Positions 34,340-43,082 of a stretch of DNA of 64,000 nucleotides are shown here, piece by piece. The DNA comes from JBBRMW01 sp038239365. Its GTDB lineage: Bacteria; Chloroflexota; Anaerolineae; Aggregatilineales; UBA2796. Position 1 is the stretch's first letter, and each line of letters starts with the position of its first letter. The translations under genes were made by a program, and so were the position numbers. The notes beneath the pieces were generated by a model that did not search any database, had not been told where the DNA came from, and saw only the letters and a program-made list of their open reading frames with translations. The DNA is taken from assembly GCA_038239365.1 (NCBI GenBank), contig JBBSEU010000002.1, positions 19,045-83,044 of the forward strand, given 5' to 3'.

Positions 34340-35425
34340 ATGTTCAATACCCGTCAATCTCCACTCGGTTCCCCAGTTGCCACACTGCGCGTTTTTATGA
34401 AGGCGCTGCTGTTGGCGCTGCTCTTAAATAGTTCTTTTGTCATCGTTGGGGTTGATCCATTGGCTTCCCTGATGCGCCTGAATACATGGTCATTACGAGG
34501 CGGAAGCACACGTTTGATGCGTCGTGCCATGCCCATCGAAGCCCTGATCGCGGCGCACGAGGTTTCGCGTCCTAAAGCGCCGGATGAGTACCGGGTGATC
34601 ATTTTGGGCGACTCAGAGCAGTGGGGGATGTCGCTTCCGGCCTCCGAAACGCTGACGGCACACATCAACGCCCGTCACTTCAAGGTGGGCGAGCGGCGAT
34701 TAGTGGCCTATAATCTGGCTTATCCGTTCCCCGAAGCAACACGCGATACGTTGATCCTGGATGCTGCCGCCGACACAAAACCCGATCTGGTGATCTGGTT
34801 TATCACCGCGATTGCATTCAACAGCAGCAAAGTCGGGATGTACGAAGGCAATAGCATCCTGTTCGAGTTATCGCAGCCACGTGCAGATCGGTTGATCAAA
34901 ACCTATGATCAGCAGTGGCTCTATCAATGGATAAAGCATAAAGATGGGCTGGCGATCACCTCACAGAACGCAATCCCGGATTGGCTTGGCTCACTGGTTG
35001 AACCGTTTGATGGAGCACCCCAGGAACCAGTTGTCCCCGAAGCTAAACGCGCGATTCATGAGTCGATTCCTGCACAAGCAAGCTGGTATAACGACTTTTT
35101 CCTGCAAATGCCCGATTCGGCCTGGCAATCGCTGGTCATTGGTCGTCAGATCACAGATCGGCTCGGGGCAAAACTGCTAGTTGTTAATGAGCCAATGTTC
35201 ATCAGCACCGGCCCGAACAGTGATGTGAACTACAACACCTGGGTTCAGCGATCTACCTATGACAAGTATCGGCGTGAAATAGTCGCGTTCACGCAGCAGC
35301 ACAATATCTCGTATGCCGATTTGTGGAATGCGATCCCGCCCGAACACTTCACCGATTCGTTTTTTCATGCCGACGGTGAAGCGTGGACAGCAATGGTGGA
35401 TCGGGTGATCAGTCTGATCAACTAA
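34340..35425 (+). CDS. membrane-anchored SGNH/GDSL-like hydrolase
   Basis: 361 residues with one N-terminal membrane segment (LLLALLLNSSFVIVGVDP). The nucleophile motif VIILGDSEQWGMSLPASETL is near residue 90, N block about 45 residues on, and a C-terminal DSFFHADGEAW that could hold the catalytic Asp and His. Family members are esterases or O-acetyl transferases/deacetylases acting on cell-surface glycans. The 3' end overlaps the convergent helicase by eight bases. A TATAAT nine bases before the ATG hints at a very short leader. Confidence 0.65.
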   Translation: MFNTRQSPLGSPVATLRVFMKALLLALLLNSSFVIVGVDPLASLMRLNTWSLRGGSTRLMRRAMPIEALIAAHEVSRPKAPDEYRVIILGDSEQWGMSLPASETLTAHINARHFKVGERRLVAYNLAYPFPEATRDTLILDAAADTKPDLVIWFITAIAFNSSKVGMYEGNSILFELSQPRADRLIKTYDQQWLYQWIKHKDGLAITSQNAIPDWLGSLVEPFDGAPQEPVVPEAKRAIHESIPAQASWYNDFFLQMPDSAWQSLVIGRQITDRLGAKLLVVNEPMFISTGPNSDVNYNTWVQRSTYDKYRREIVAFTQQHNISYADLWNAIPPEHFTDSFFHADGEAWTAMVDRVISLIN

Positions 35426-37937
35426 TCTGCATCGCCTGTAACAACTTCAAGGTGACGGCTTTTACATCGGTGCTGACATCAAGCATGGGACCCACACAGG
35501 CCGGGCAGCCATCCGTACAGACGCAGTCACGCACCAGATCACGCGCGGCCATTAAAAGGTCAGTGTGTAGTTCGTACAACTTATCGCTGAATCCCAACCC
35601 GGCGGGCAGGTTATCGTACAGAGTGATCGTTGGTGATAGGGTGTAATCGCTTTTGGCCTCGACGACCAAGCCCAGATCGCCCGGTTCACACATCAGATAC
35701 AGCGTGGCGATATTGCGTAAGATGTTGCCAACGCCGTCAAGCGCGGCATTGGTACGGCGGCTCGTCTCAACAATGCGATGACAGCTTGGGCAGAGTGTTT
35801 GCAGATTATCGAGAACGTTGGCGGCCAGATAGTTGGTGTTTTCGCCGCGCACATAACCGAACGTATAGAACGGCTTGATGTGATGAACGTGGTGCTGCTG
35901 TTCTGGCGATTCGGGAATGCCACAGCGCGTGCATTTATAGCCATCACGGGCACGGGCAGCACGGCGCTGTTCCTGCCAGTTCGGGCCGTAGTTGTTTGGC
36001 TTGGGAATCACCCCTTCGGCCTCAAGCTGTGCGGTCAGGTCAGGCGTTAGGGAGAGCCAATAGGCGGTTGTCTCGAACTGTTGGCCGGGCAACTCAATTT
36101 TGCCGAAGCCAAGCACTTCATGGGTGTAACGTTTGATAATTCGGTAATCGGTTGTCTGGTGCAGCACATCAACCAGACCATGCGCCTTGACCACATCGCC
36201 GACCACGTCGGATGCCGCCTCTTTCGTGACGGTAATGGTGCTGCTGCCCATCGCGTCAGTGTAATAATCGACGGCAGTTTGCCGCGCCGACGCGACGCCG
36301 TTTTCCCAATCCAGCATCTCGATCACATATTGACGGCCTTCGTGCAGATAAATCGCGCCTTCGTGGACGAGCATCGGCGCGGTTTCCCGATCTACTTCCC
36401 CGATCACAATGGGTTGCGATCCGCTTATATCCTGGATCACGACGGTGTGATTACTACCAGTTCGCAAGCTGACACTATCGGCGGGCGGCTCCGGCGCGAT
36501 CCAGCGAAAGCTGTTTTTTGAGGCGTGAAGCACACCTTCATCATGCGCCAAAAAGTTGAGCAAATCCGTCACATCGCCAAACGTACCGAACGCTTCACCG
36601 GGTATAAACGGCAGTTCGTAAGCAGCACAGCGCACATGGTTAAGCAGGATGACCAAATTATCCGGGTTGATGCGCGCGTTTTCGACAGGATGCTGAAACA
36701 AATAACGAGGATGCTGCGCGATATATTGATCGAGCGGCGCACCGGACATGACCAACACAGCGACGCTGACTCCAGCGCGGCGTCCAGCCCGTCCCGCCTG
36801 CTGCCAGGTACTTGCCAGCGTGCCCGGATAACCCGCGATGATCACCGCGCCAAGCTGACCAATATCGACGCCCAGTTCCAGTGCGTTTGTTGCTACCACG
36901 CCCAGCACATCGCCGCGCCGCAAACCTTGCTCAATTTCGCGTCGTTCAGAAGGCAGATAACCACCTCGATAGCCGCGCACACTGCTCGGATCGCTCACTT
37001 CATCGCGTACATAACCCAGCAAGAGTTCCGTCGTGAGCCGCGCCCGTGCAAAGACAATCGTTTGCACGCCGTCTTTCAGGAATTGCCCGGCAATCTGGCG
37101 TGTCTCCAATGTGTAACTGCGCCGCAATGCCCCGCCCGGCTCAATCGCGGGTGGGTTATAGATCAAAATGTGTTTTTCGCCCTGCGGTGCGCCATTCTCA
37201 TCAACGACACAAACCTGCGCCTCGATCAATCGTTCGGCCAACTCTTGTGGGTTGGCAATGGTCGCCGAAGCACAAATGAAAATTGGATCAGAGCCGTAAA
37301 ATTGGCAAATCCGGCGCAGCCGCCGAATTACATTCGCTACGTGGCTGCCGAACACGCCCCGATAGGCATGAAGTTCATCGATCACGACGATCCGTAAATT
37401 CTCGAAAAAAGATGCCCATTTGGTATGATGTGGCAAAATCCCCTGATGCAGCATATCGGGATTGCTGATCACAATTCCACGCCCGGAACGAATCGCGGCC
37501 CGATGGCTTTGTGGCGTATCGCCGTCATAGACCCGCACCGGAATATCCGTCTCAAGTACATTGGTCAGTTCGGCCAATGCCGCTGCCTGATCCTGTGCCA
37601 ATGCCTTTGTCGGGAAGATATACAGTGCGCGCGCCTGCGGATCGTTCAGGCAGGCTTGCAGCGTTGGCAGGTTGTAACAAAGCGTCTTACCGCTGGCCGT
37701 TGGCGTGGCCACCACCACATTTTGATGATCGAGTGCCGCCGCGACAGCCTGTGCCTGATGCGTATAAATACGTTCCATGCCGCGTGCTTGCAGCATTGTT
37801 ATCAAGCGTGGATCGAGTGCCGCCGGAAAATCTGCGAAACGAGCGGCGCGCGCTGGCAAACGTTCCCACGCCACGACATTTGAGACAAACGAGGGATCAC
37901 GGCGCAATCGAGCCAAAGTCTCTGATAAGTTATTCAT
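35418..37937 (-). CDS. DEAD/DEAH helicase with DUF1998 and an inserted HNH domain (MrfA/YprA-like)
   Basis: 839 residues. Walker A is ATPTASGKT near residue 80, Walker B VVIDELHAY (DExH), motif III SATIANP, motif VI QQAGRAGRR. The C-terminus carries the DUF1998/MZB zinc cysteines CVCTDGCPAC. Between them, at about 660-727, is a complete HNH module: CTRCG, HHVHHIKPF, and LCPSCHRIVE. Close relatives as I recall them have GLHAxEHA-type sequence at this place and no HNH. MrfA-like helicases act in DNA repair after mitomycin damage; the HNH module would add strand cleavage. It is a single gene with no obvious partner. Confidence 0.85.
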   Translation of the reverse strand: MNNLSETLARLRRDPSFVSNVVAWERLPARAARFADFPAALDPRLITMLQARGMERIYTHQAQAVAAALDHQNVVVATPTASGKTLCYNLPTLQACLNDPQARALYIFPTKALAQDQAAALAELTNVLETDIPVRVYDGDTPQSHRAAIRSGRGIVISNPDMLHQGILPHHTKWASFFENLRIVVIDELHAYRGVFGSHVANVIRRLRRICQFYGSDPIFICASATIANPQELAERLIEAQVCVVDENGAPQGEKHILIYNPPAIEPGGALRRSYTLETRQIAGQFLKDGVQTIVFARARLTTELLLGYVRDEVSDPSSVRGYRGGYLPSERREIEQGLRRGDVLGVVATNALELGVDIGQLGAVIIAGYPGTLASTWQQAGRAGRRAGVSVAVLVMSGAPLDQYIAQHPRYLFQHPVENARINPDNLVILLNHVRCAAYELPFIPGEAFGTFGDVTDLLNFLAHDEGVLHASKNSFRWIAPEPPADSVSLRTGSNHTVVIQDISGSQPIVIGEVDRETAPMLVHEGAIYLHEGRQYVIEMLDWENGVASARQTAVDYYTDAMGSSTITVTKEAASDVVGDVVKAHGLVDVLHQTTDYRIIKRYTHEVLGFGKIELPGQQFETTAYWLSLTPDLTAQLEAEGVIPKPNNYGPNWQEQRRAARARDGYKCTRCGIPESPEQQHHVHHIKPFYTFGYVRGENTNYLAANVLDNLQTLCPSCHRIVETSRRTNAALDGVGNILRNIATLYLMCEPGDLGLVVEAKSDYTLSPTITLYDNLPAGLGFSDKLYELHTDLLMAARDLVRDCVCTDGCPACVGPMLDVSTDVKAVTLKLLQAMQIS

Positions 37938-38060
37938 GGCAGATAAACCGTTAACGACTCAAGGATGGCTATTTTACCGCGTTTAGCCGCTCTAAAGACA
38001 GTTTCGTGGCGAAAGGCCACAGTGCAAACATGCCAAAATAGATTGTTAGCGACGTTGTTT

Positions 38061-38087
38061 CACCTGCAAAGCAGGTGATGCAGGTGT
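38061..38087. repeat. 27-bp dispersed palindromic repeat, copy 2
   Basis: 38061-38087 is the exact reverse complement of 17700-17726 and includes the same CACCTGC-AAA-GCAGGTG hairpin (38061-38077). It lies in the 274-base gap between the helicase and the MFS gene, about 125 bases before the MFS start. The gap otherwise shows no gene. Confidence 0.8.
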
Positions 38088-38211
38088 AATAGCTTGAATA
38101 GCAAACCAAAGATAAATGAAATAGAAACGTGATTGCAATTAGGCGTAAGAAAACGTTTGCATCAGCACTTCTAAGGACATCTGCTAAGCCATAGAAACAG
38201 AAAGCCCCCTC

Positions 38212-39555
38212 ATGACTGTTTTGGCGAACACTTTTAGAACCCTGCGCGGCAACTTCGACCCGCTGCGCCATCCGAACTTTCGACTGTACCTCGGTGGACA
38301 GGCAATTTCACTGATTGGGACGTTTCTGCAAATGACGGCTCAGAGTTGGGTCGTCTGGACATTAACCGGTTCCGAGGCCGCGTTGGGCGTCGTGAATATG
38401 CTCGGTGCCCTGCCTGTTCTACTGCTAAGTCCCTATGCGGGCGTTTGGGTTGACCGCGTGGATCGTCGCAAATTATTGATTGGCACTCAGTTCGCGGCTA
38501 TGCTGCTGGCATTCATCCTGGGCGCGCTCACGCAAAGTGGATTGGTTCAGCTTTGGCACGTCTATTTGCTCAGTTTGTTCCTGGGTGTTGCGAACGCGCT
38601 GGATATGCCCGCACAACAGGCATTCCTGGGCGATCTGTCGGGGATGAGCGAAATTCGCAAAGCGATCAACCTGAACATCACCATCATACAAGTGAGTCGT
38701 ATCCTGGGTCCGGCCTTCGCGGGAATGGTTGTCGCCCGGCTTGGTACTGCGCCCGCTTTCTGGTTGAACGGTCTTAGTTTCCTGGCGGTGATCGCCAGTT
38801 TGATCCTGGTACGTGCTACGCTCTCGATTGGCAAATCGCGCAGTGATGTTAGCCCATTGCGACAGATCGCAGAAGGTGTGGCGCATCTACGCGGCAACCC
38901 GCGAATGCAAGACCTGTTCCTATTTGCTATTCTGCTCACCTTTTTCGTCTTTTCGATCATTATGAACATTCTGCCTTCGGTGGCAACTAAGCTGCTGAAT
39001 GGCAACGCCGAAACGCTGGGCTTGCTGCTCTCATCATCAGGGGCAGGCGCGCTCGTTTCGGTCTTGATCATTGTGCCCATCGCGCAATCGCTCAAGCGCA
39101 ACGGGGTTGTCATGTTGGGGGCGTTGTTCTGGATGGCCTTCTGGTTAAGTCTTTTTGCCCATTCGCACGTGTTGCCCCTCTCGATGATGGCCTTGTTCAT
39201 GGGCAGCATGGGCGCACCGACGGTGATGACGATGGCGATGGGGTTAGTTCAGTTGATGTCGCCGCTGGAGATGCGCGGGCGGTTGATCAGTCTGTTCACG
39301 ACGGTCAGTTTCGGGATGCAGCCCATCGCGGCTTTGTGGATCGGTCAAACCGCCGAACGGTTAGGCGTCGACACGGCCATTCAGCTTAACGCGCTGCTGC
39401 TGGCAGTGGGCGCACTGGCGATGCTCGTGTTACGCCCGGCGGTGCTGAGCTTCGATTATGGGCTAGCCACGCCTGCCGCTTCGCCTGAAATTGAATCTGA
39501 AATCGAAGAAGTCGGTGTGCCGTCCATACAACCGGTTTTTCAGGAAGTCCACTAG
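38212..39555 (+). CDS. MFS transporter (EntS-like exporter family)
   Basis: 447 residues with about twelve hydrophobic segments. The start HPNFRLYLGGQAISLIGTFL and the A-motif WVDRVDRRKLLIGTQ are typical of the MFS_3/EntS group of exporters for drugs or siderophores. The last 25 residues are acidic and cytosolic. A single gene, not linked to a biosynthetic cluster, so a general efflux role is likeliest; substrate unknown. Confidence 0.82.
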   Translation: MTVLANTFRTLRGNFDPLRHPNFRLYLGGQAISLIGTFLQMTAQSWVVWTLTGSEAALGVVNMLGALPVLLLSPYAGVWVDRVDRRKLLIGTQFAAMLLAFILGALTQSGLVQLWHVYLLSLFLGVANALDMPAQQAFLGDLSGMSEIRKAINLNITIIQVSRILGPAFAGMVVARLGTAPAFWLNGLSFLAVIASLILVRATLSIGKSRSDVSPLRQIAEGVAHLRGNPRMQDLFLFAILLTFFVFSIIMNILPSVATKLLNGNAETLGLLLSSSGAGALVSVLIIVPIAQSLKRNGVVMLGALFWMAFWLSLFAHSHVLPLSMMALFMGSMGAPTVMTMAMGLVQLMSPLEMRGRLISLFTTVSFGMQPIAALWIGQTAERLGVDTAIQLNALLLAVGALAMLVLRPAVLSFDYGLATPAASPEIESEIEEVGVPSIQPVFQEVH

Positions 39556-39573
39556 CGATCCTGTTTTTCTGGC

Positions 39574-39602
39574 TTGACGGTTGAACGCCGCTCCGCTACA
39601 AT
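39574..39602 (+). promoter_or_regulatory. sigma-70-type promoter of the L25 gene
   Basis: TTGACG (39574-39579) and TACAAT (39597-39602) are separated by exactly 17 bases, a near-consensus housekeeping promoter. It leaves a leader of about 90 bases before the L25 ATG, which has an open GGGAGG site. The leader contains GGGCGCGTGCGCCC, a small palindrome. Confidence 0.75.
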
Positions 39603-39701
39603 GCACTGTTACGGGCGCGTGCGCCCGATTCGTTTGTCCGCTGTAGACTCGAAATACCCGGCGAAAGCCGATTTCTTCACGACGTTTTGGGAGGCAAAAT
39701 A

Positions 39702-40346
39702 ATGGCAGAAACCTATTCCCTGGATGTGCAGCACCGCCACATCACAGGTAAGCAAGTCCGGCAGTTGCGCCGCGATAATCTTGTCCCGGCAGTTATCTAT
39801 GGAGCAGGCGGCAAAGCCCTCAACATTTCGTGCCCGCGCCGTCCACTTGAAATTCTCTTGAGTCGGGCGGGTGGTACGCATCTGGTCACGCTCAATCTGG
39901 AAGGTGCGCCCGAAAACGCGCTGGTACGTGAGGTGCAGCGTCATGCTGTCCGCCGTGACTTGATTCACATCGACTTCCTGCGCGTCGATCTGCTCAAGAA
40001 GCTGCGAACCGAAGTGCCGATTTTGCTGACAGGTGAACCGAAACTCGGCGCAGACCTGACGCTGGCGCACTACATCACCCAGGTTGAAGTTGAATGCTTG
40101 CCAACCGATATTCCTGATCACATCGAAGTGAGCCTGGCAAACCTGAAATCAGCCGGTGATCAAGTGACGATTAGTGATCTACCGCAAATTCAGAACGTGA
40201 CTTATCTGGCCGAACCGTCAGACGTTATCGCGCGTCTCGAAACTGCGGCTGCTCAGTCTGCGGCTGACATCGCGGCAGATGCACCCGTCGTGGCTGAACC
40301 GGAAATCGCCAGCACGAAGGGTAAGAAGGAAGAAGACGAAGCCTGA
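39702..40346 (+). CDS. rplY: 50S ribosomal protein L25 (general stress protein Ctc type)
   Basis: 214 residues, the long two-domain form: N-terminal L25 5S rRNA-binding fold (ITGKQVRQLRRDNLVPAVIY) and a C-terminal TL5 domain (VEVECLPTDIPDHIEVSLANL), ending in an acidic, lysine-tipped tail. The ATG at 39702 follows GGGAGG; an upstream start is five codons away and has no site. It binds 5S rRNA in the large subunit. It stands alone under a strong promoter. Confidence 0.92.
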   Translation: MAETYSLDVQHRHITGKQVRQLRRDNLVPAVIYGAGGKALNISCPRRPLEILLSRAGGTHLVTLNLEGAPENALVREVQRHAVRRDLIHIDFLRVDLLKKLRTEVPILLTGEPKLGADLTLAHYITQVEVECLPTDIPDHIEVSLANLKSAGDQVTISDLPQIQNVTYLAEPSDVIARLETAAAQSAADIAADAPVVAEPEIASTKGKKEEDEA

Positions 40347-40367
40347 TTTTCAGGTTCTTTTTCTCAG

Positions 40368-41768
40368 CTATAGATACTTCTCAACTGCCCAACCGCCCGA
40401 TCTCATGATCGGGCGGATTAGTTCTGCATCTGGCTCAAAGACGAGCGCCCCCTTACCATTCAACACATCCAACACATCGCCCATCTGATCGGCCAGCGCC
40501 ACCGGACGATTAAGCGCCATCGCAATCTGTTTGGGCGATTTATCATCCAGGCTAATCCCGTCCGGGTGATCGAACATGATGCGTGGCAGCACAATTACAT
40601 CGCCCAGTTCGCGGCTGCTCAACTGCTCTAACACATCTTCGGCCATCAACAGCCCGGCAACGGTGATTCCTTCGCCCAGGCGCGTGTTCGTGATCGGCAC
40701 AACGTCAATGATGAGTCCGGTTTTCGCGCTCAGTTCGACGGCGGCGCTTTGCAATACAGGCGCGAACAACGTTGCCGTGACCAATGTCGCCCGTTTTACG
40801 CGCGGCGCAAGTGCTGGCACTTCGGCATCACGCACCTGTGCCCATTCATCCAGAAAGCTGCGAACCATCCCCAAACCGTTTTCATGCAGCGCAAGACCAT
40901 CATAGGACGTGATCGGCGGTGTTTCGCGCTCAGCAACCAAGTACCACTCATCCGTCGGGTAAACAAACCCGACACCGAACCGCTCTCGGAATTCACTTTG
41001 CCAGCGCACACATTCGTCGAGGACGGCGGCGGCTTCAGCGCGGGTGCTGGCGCGCATTCGATACTTATGATGCTTCGTCAAACCGACGGGTACAACGCTC
41101 ACGCTTCGCACTGTCGGCCATAGCGAGGCCAGATCGTGAACGCTTTTGTGCATCGCTTCGCCGTCATTAAGTCCCGGCGTGATGACTAACTGCGTATGAA
41201 CCTCGAAGTTTAGATCGGCCAGTTCTCGAAGCTGCGCCATCACGTCGGGCGCTGTCGCATTTCGCAAGCATTTGCGCCGAAGTTCTACATCCGTTGCGTG
41301 AACCGAAACGTACAACGGACTAAGGTGCTGTTCCCGGATACGATCCCAATCGTGCGGCGTCAGGTTCGTGAGCGTGACGAAATGCCCGAACAGGAACGAA
41401 TAACGGTAATCATCATCCTTGATGTACAGTGTCCGGCGCATTTTGGGGGCCATTTGCAGCACGAAACAAAACTCGCACAGGTTGTTGCAGCGCCGAATAT
41501 CAATATCGAAGGTTGGATGCTCAAACTCCAAGCCGAGCGGTTGGTTGTAGCGCCGCGTTCCGCTGAGCGAAAGGGTTTCACCATTCCGGTTTATAGTCAG
41601 ATCAAGTTGGTTATCGGCACTGTAGAATTGAACATCGATCACATCTTCTACCGGATGGCCGTTGATCGCAAGCAGTTCATCGCCAGGACGCATCCCCATC
41701 GCGGCGGCAGCACTGCGCGGCTGTACGGCCTTGATGATCCCGGCAAATTGTTTTTCAAGCGTTTGCAT
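40368..41768 (-). CDS. DUF512 family Fe-S/radical-SAM-like protein with N-terminal PDZ
   Basis: 466 residues. A PDZ-like domain opens the protein (AMGMRPGDELLAINGHPVED), then the cysteine cluster RRCNNLCEFCFVLQ (CxxxCxxC as in radical SAM enzymes), then DUF512 (about 260-440, TGLIIDVVPITN, VAGLLMAEDVLEQL). Members are found in most anaerobes and have no agreed reaction. The Fe-S motif suggests oxygen-sensitive chemistry. It lies eight bases after the XRE regulator gene on the same strand, so the two may be co-transcribed. Confidence 0.85.
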   Translation of the reverse strand: MQTLEKQFAGIIKAVQPRSAAAAMGMRPGDELLAINGHPVEDVIDVQFYSADNQLDLTINRNGETLSLSGTRRYNQPLGLEFEHPTFDIDIRRCNNLCEFCFVLQMAPKMRRTLYIKDDDYRYSFLFGHFVTLTNLTPHDWDRIREQHLSPLYVSVHATDVELRRKCLRNATAPDVMAQLRELADLNFEVHTQLVITPGLNDGEAMHKSVHDLASLWPTVRSVSVVPVGLTKHHKYRMRASTRAEAAAVLDECVRWQSEFRERFGVGFVYPTDEWYLVAERETPPITSYDGLALHENGLGMVRSFLDEWAQVRDAEVPALAPRVKRATLVTATLFAPVLQSAAVELSAKTGLIIDVVPITNTRLGEGITVAGLLMAEDVLEQLSSRELGDVIVLPRIMFDHPDGISLDDKSPKQIAMALNRPVALADQMGDVLDVLNGKGALVFEPDAELIRPIMRSGGWAVEKYL

Positions 41769-41776
41769 TACACCAC

Positions 41777-42226
41777 TTACTTATTCTTCTCTGCTTTGAT
41801 CTGATCGTTTGAGGCGGCGATTTCTTCCAAGCCTGTCGCAATGATCTGCTCGATAATCTTGCGATAGGGTGGGGGCAGTTTGAGAATGCGCTGACTCATA
41901 TTGATCACATCGGGGTCGAGTTCACTCCGCATCAGTTCGGGTGGCGCAACTAATGTGATCAGGTAGCCAATATCCGTCTGAGTGGCCGTCGCCAGTCGAA
42001 TTAAGAATTCAACGGATGGATAGCCTGTTTCTTGTCTGCCATAGCGGATCAGATTATTGATTGTTGCATGGCTAACTTCTAGGAACTCAGCAAAAGCACG
42101 GGCACTCATATGCCGCTCGTACATTTCCTGCTCCAAAAAATCACCTAGATTCTTTACAGCTTCAATTTCCATGAAATGCTTGACAACCGATTCAATGTGT
42201 GGTTTAATGGAATAATATTTTTCCAT
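41777..42226 (-). CDS. XRE-family helix-turn-helix regulator
   Basis: 149 residues from ATG 42226 (an in-frame TTG at 42235 would add three). Residues about 40-65 form the HTH (SARAFAEFLEVSHATINNLIR). The C-terminal half (RILKLPPPYRKIIEQIIAT) is helical and could mediate dimerisation or a signal. It is divergent from the coiled-coil operon, and its start codon sits inside a perfect palindrome that also covers the operon's -10 box. It is therefore the likely repressor of that operon and of itself. Co-transcription with the DUF512 gene downstream is possible. Confidence 0.85.
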   Translation of the reverse strand: MEKYYSIKPHIESVVKHFMEIEAVKNLGDFLEQEMYERHMSARAFAEFLEVSHATINNLIRYGRQETGYPSVEFLIRLATATQTDIGYLITLVAPPELMRSELDPDVINMSQRILKLPPPYRKIIEQIIATGLEEIAASNDQIKAEKNK

Positions 42227-42228
42227 TA
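42180..42228 (+). promoter_or_regulatory. promoter and palindromic operator of the coiled-coil operon
   Basis: TTGACA (42180-42185), 17 bases, TTTAAT (42203-42208): a five-of-six -10 and perfect -35 pointing to the coiled-coil operon, located within the start of the divergent regulator gene. Arms TAATGGAA (42205-42212) and TTCCATTA (42221-42228) form a perfect palindrome that overlaps the -10 and the XRE start codon. This is the expected place for an XRE operator repressing both directions. Confidence 0.65.
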
Positions 42229-42246
42229 CGGACAAGGGAGTGGCTA

Positions 42247-42528
42247 ATGAGGTTTTGGAAAACAGCGTTCGGAATAAGCCTTCTCATCAATATTGTGTTT
42301 GCATTTGCCTGGTCATCCAAGCGGCGCACTGAACGCCAGATGAGCCAGATGACCGAACAGATGCCGGACGTGATCGCGCGTATCGACAACATGATCAATA
42401 TGTCAAATGAACAACAAGCCGTTCTCAAGGATATGGCAAAAACTTCGCGCGAACAAACCATGCGTATGACCGCCAACGCCGACCAGACCGAAGCCTTCCT
42501 TCAGGAGTATGGTTATCATGGACAATGA
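42247..42528 (+). CDS. single-pass membrane coiled-coil protein, cassette 1 A-protein
   Basis: 93 residues, preceded by AAGGGAG at a good distance. Short basic N-terminus (MRFWK), one membrane segment (about residues 6-23), then a basic patch SSKRRTER and a methionine-rich predicted coiled coil. No family is recognised. Its first 23 residues share the pattern M-K/R-F/L-W/F-KTAFxxSLLxNI with the second cassette's A-protein, so the two are paralogues. It overlaps the next gene by 11 bases. Confidence 0.75.
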   Translation: MRFWKTAFGISLLINIVFAFAWSSKRRTERQMSQMTEQMPDVIARIDNMINMSNEQQAVLKDMAKTSREQTMRMTANADQTEAFLQEYGYHGQ

Positions 42529-42760
42529 GACTGCTGCCCTGCACTTCTTTCAACAGATTATCCAGAAAGTCACCGATCTCGAAAAGGAATTAGCCGACAC
42601 AAAGCAAGACCTCAGATCGGCGCAACAGGACAATACCGCAAAAGACGCAAAAATAGAAGCCCTAAACCGCTATGTTGCCGATTTACGTAATCTGATTCAA
42701 ACCTTCAACCGTGAAATCTATGTCCTCGAAAACGAGCTAGAGCATTATCGCGGATTCTAA
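42518..42760 (+). CDS. soluble coiled-coil protein, cassette 1 B-protein
   Basis: 80 residues from ATG 42518, ten bases after AGGAG; an ATG at 42509 is only one base from that site and is rejected. Heptad-rich, no membrane segment (FFQQIIQKVTDLEKELADTK). It ends NREIYVLENELEHYRGF, nearly identical to the end of the cassette 2 B-protein. The overlap with the A gene implies coupled synthesis and probable complex formation. No family recognised. Confidence 0.75.
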   Translation: MDNETAALHFFQQIIQKVTDLEKELADTKQDLRSAQQDNTAKDAKIEALNRYVADLRNLIQTFNREIYVLENELEHYRGF

Positions 42761-42788
42761 TTTGTCTCGAATAACAGGGGAGTGAGCA

Positions 42789-43082
42789 GTGAAACTATTC
42801 AAGACGGCCTTTAGGCTTAGCCTGCTTGCCAATATCATGCTAGCGGCATTTATTGTGTCGCATTTGCGCCATGAGCGTCAGCAGTTCGCACAAATCAAGT
42901 CTGCGGCGGATGACATGTTTAAGAATGTTGATGCTCTTGAAAAGAGAAACAACGAACTCAGGTCAATGTCTCAAAAGTTGGAAAACAACAATCAACTTAT
43001 ACACAATCACAATTTACAACTCACTTCGGCAATGGATCAGCTGGACACGCTTATGGAGGAGATAACCAATGATGCAGCCTGA
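42789..43082 (+). CDS. single-pass membrane coiled-coil protein, cassette 2 A-protein
   Basis: 97 residues from a GTG with GGGGAG seven bases upstream. KTAFRLSLLANIMLAAFIVS forms the membrane segment, then SHLRHERQQF and a long predicted coiled coil rich in Asn and Gln (KLENNNQLIHNHNLQL). Paralogue of the cassette 1 A-protein; similarity is strong only in the membrane part. It overlaps the next gene by 14 bases, repeating the layout of cassette 1. Confidence 0.75.
   Translation: MKLFKTAFRLSLLANIMLAAFIVSHLRHERQQFAQIKSAADDMFKNVDALEKRNNELRSMSQKLENNNQLIHNHNLQLTSAMDQLDTLMEEITNDAA

Noticed and set aside
36525..37397. 290-residue plus-strand reading frame
   Set aside because: Antisense to the helicase motor domain; no independent evidence.
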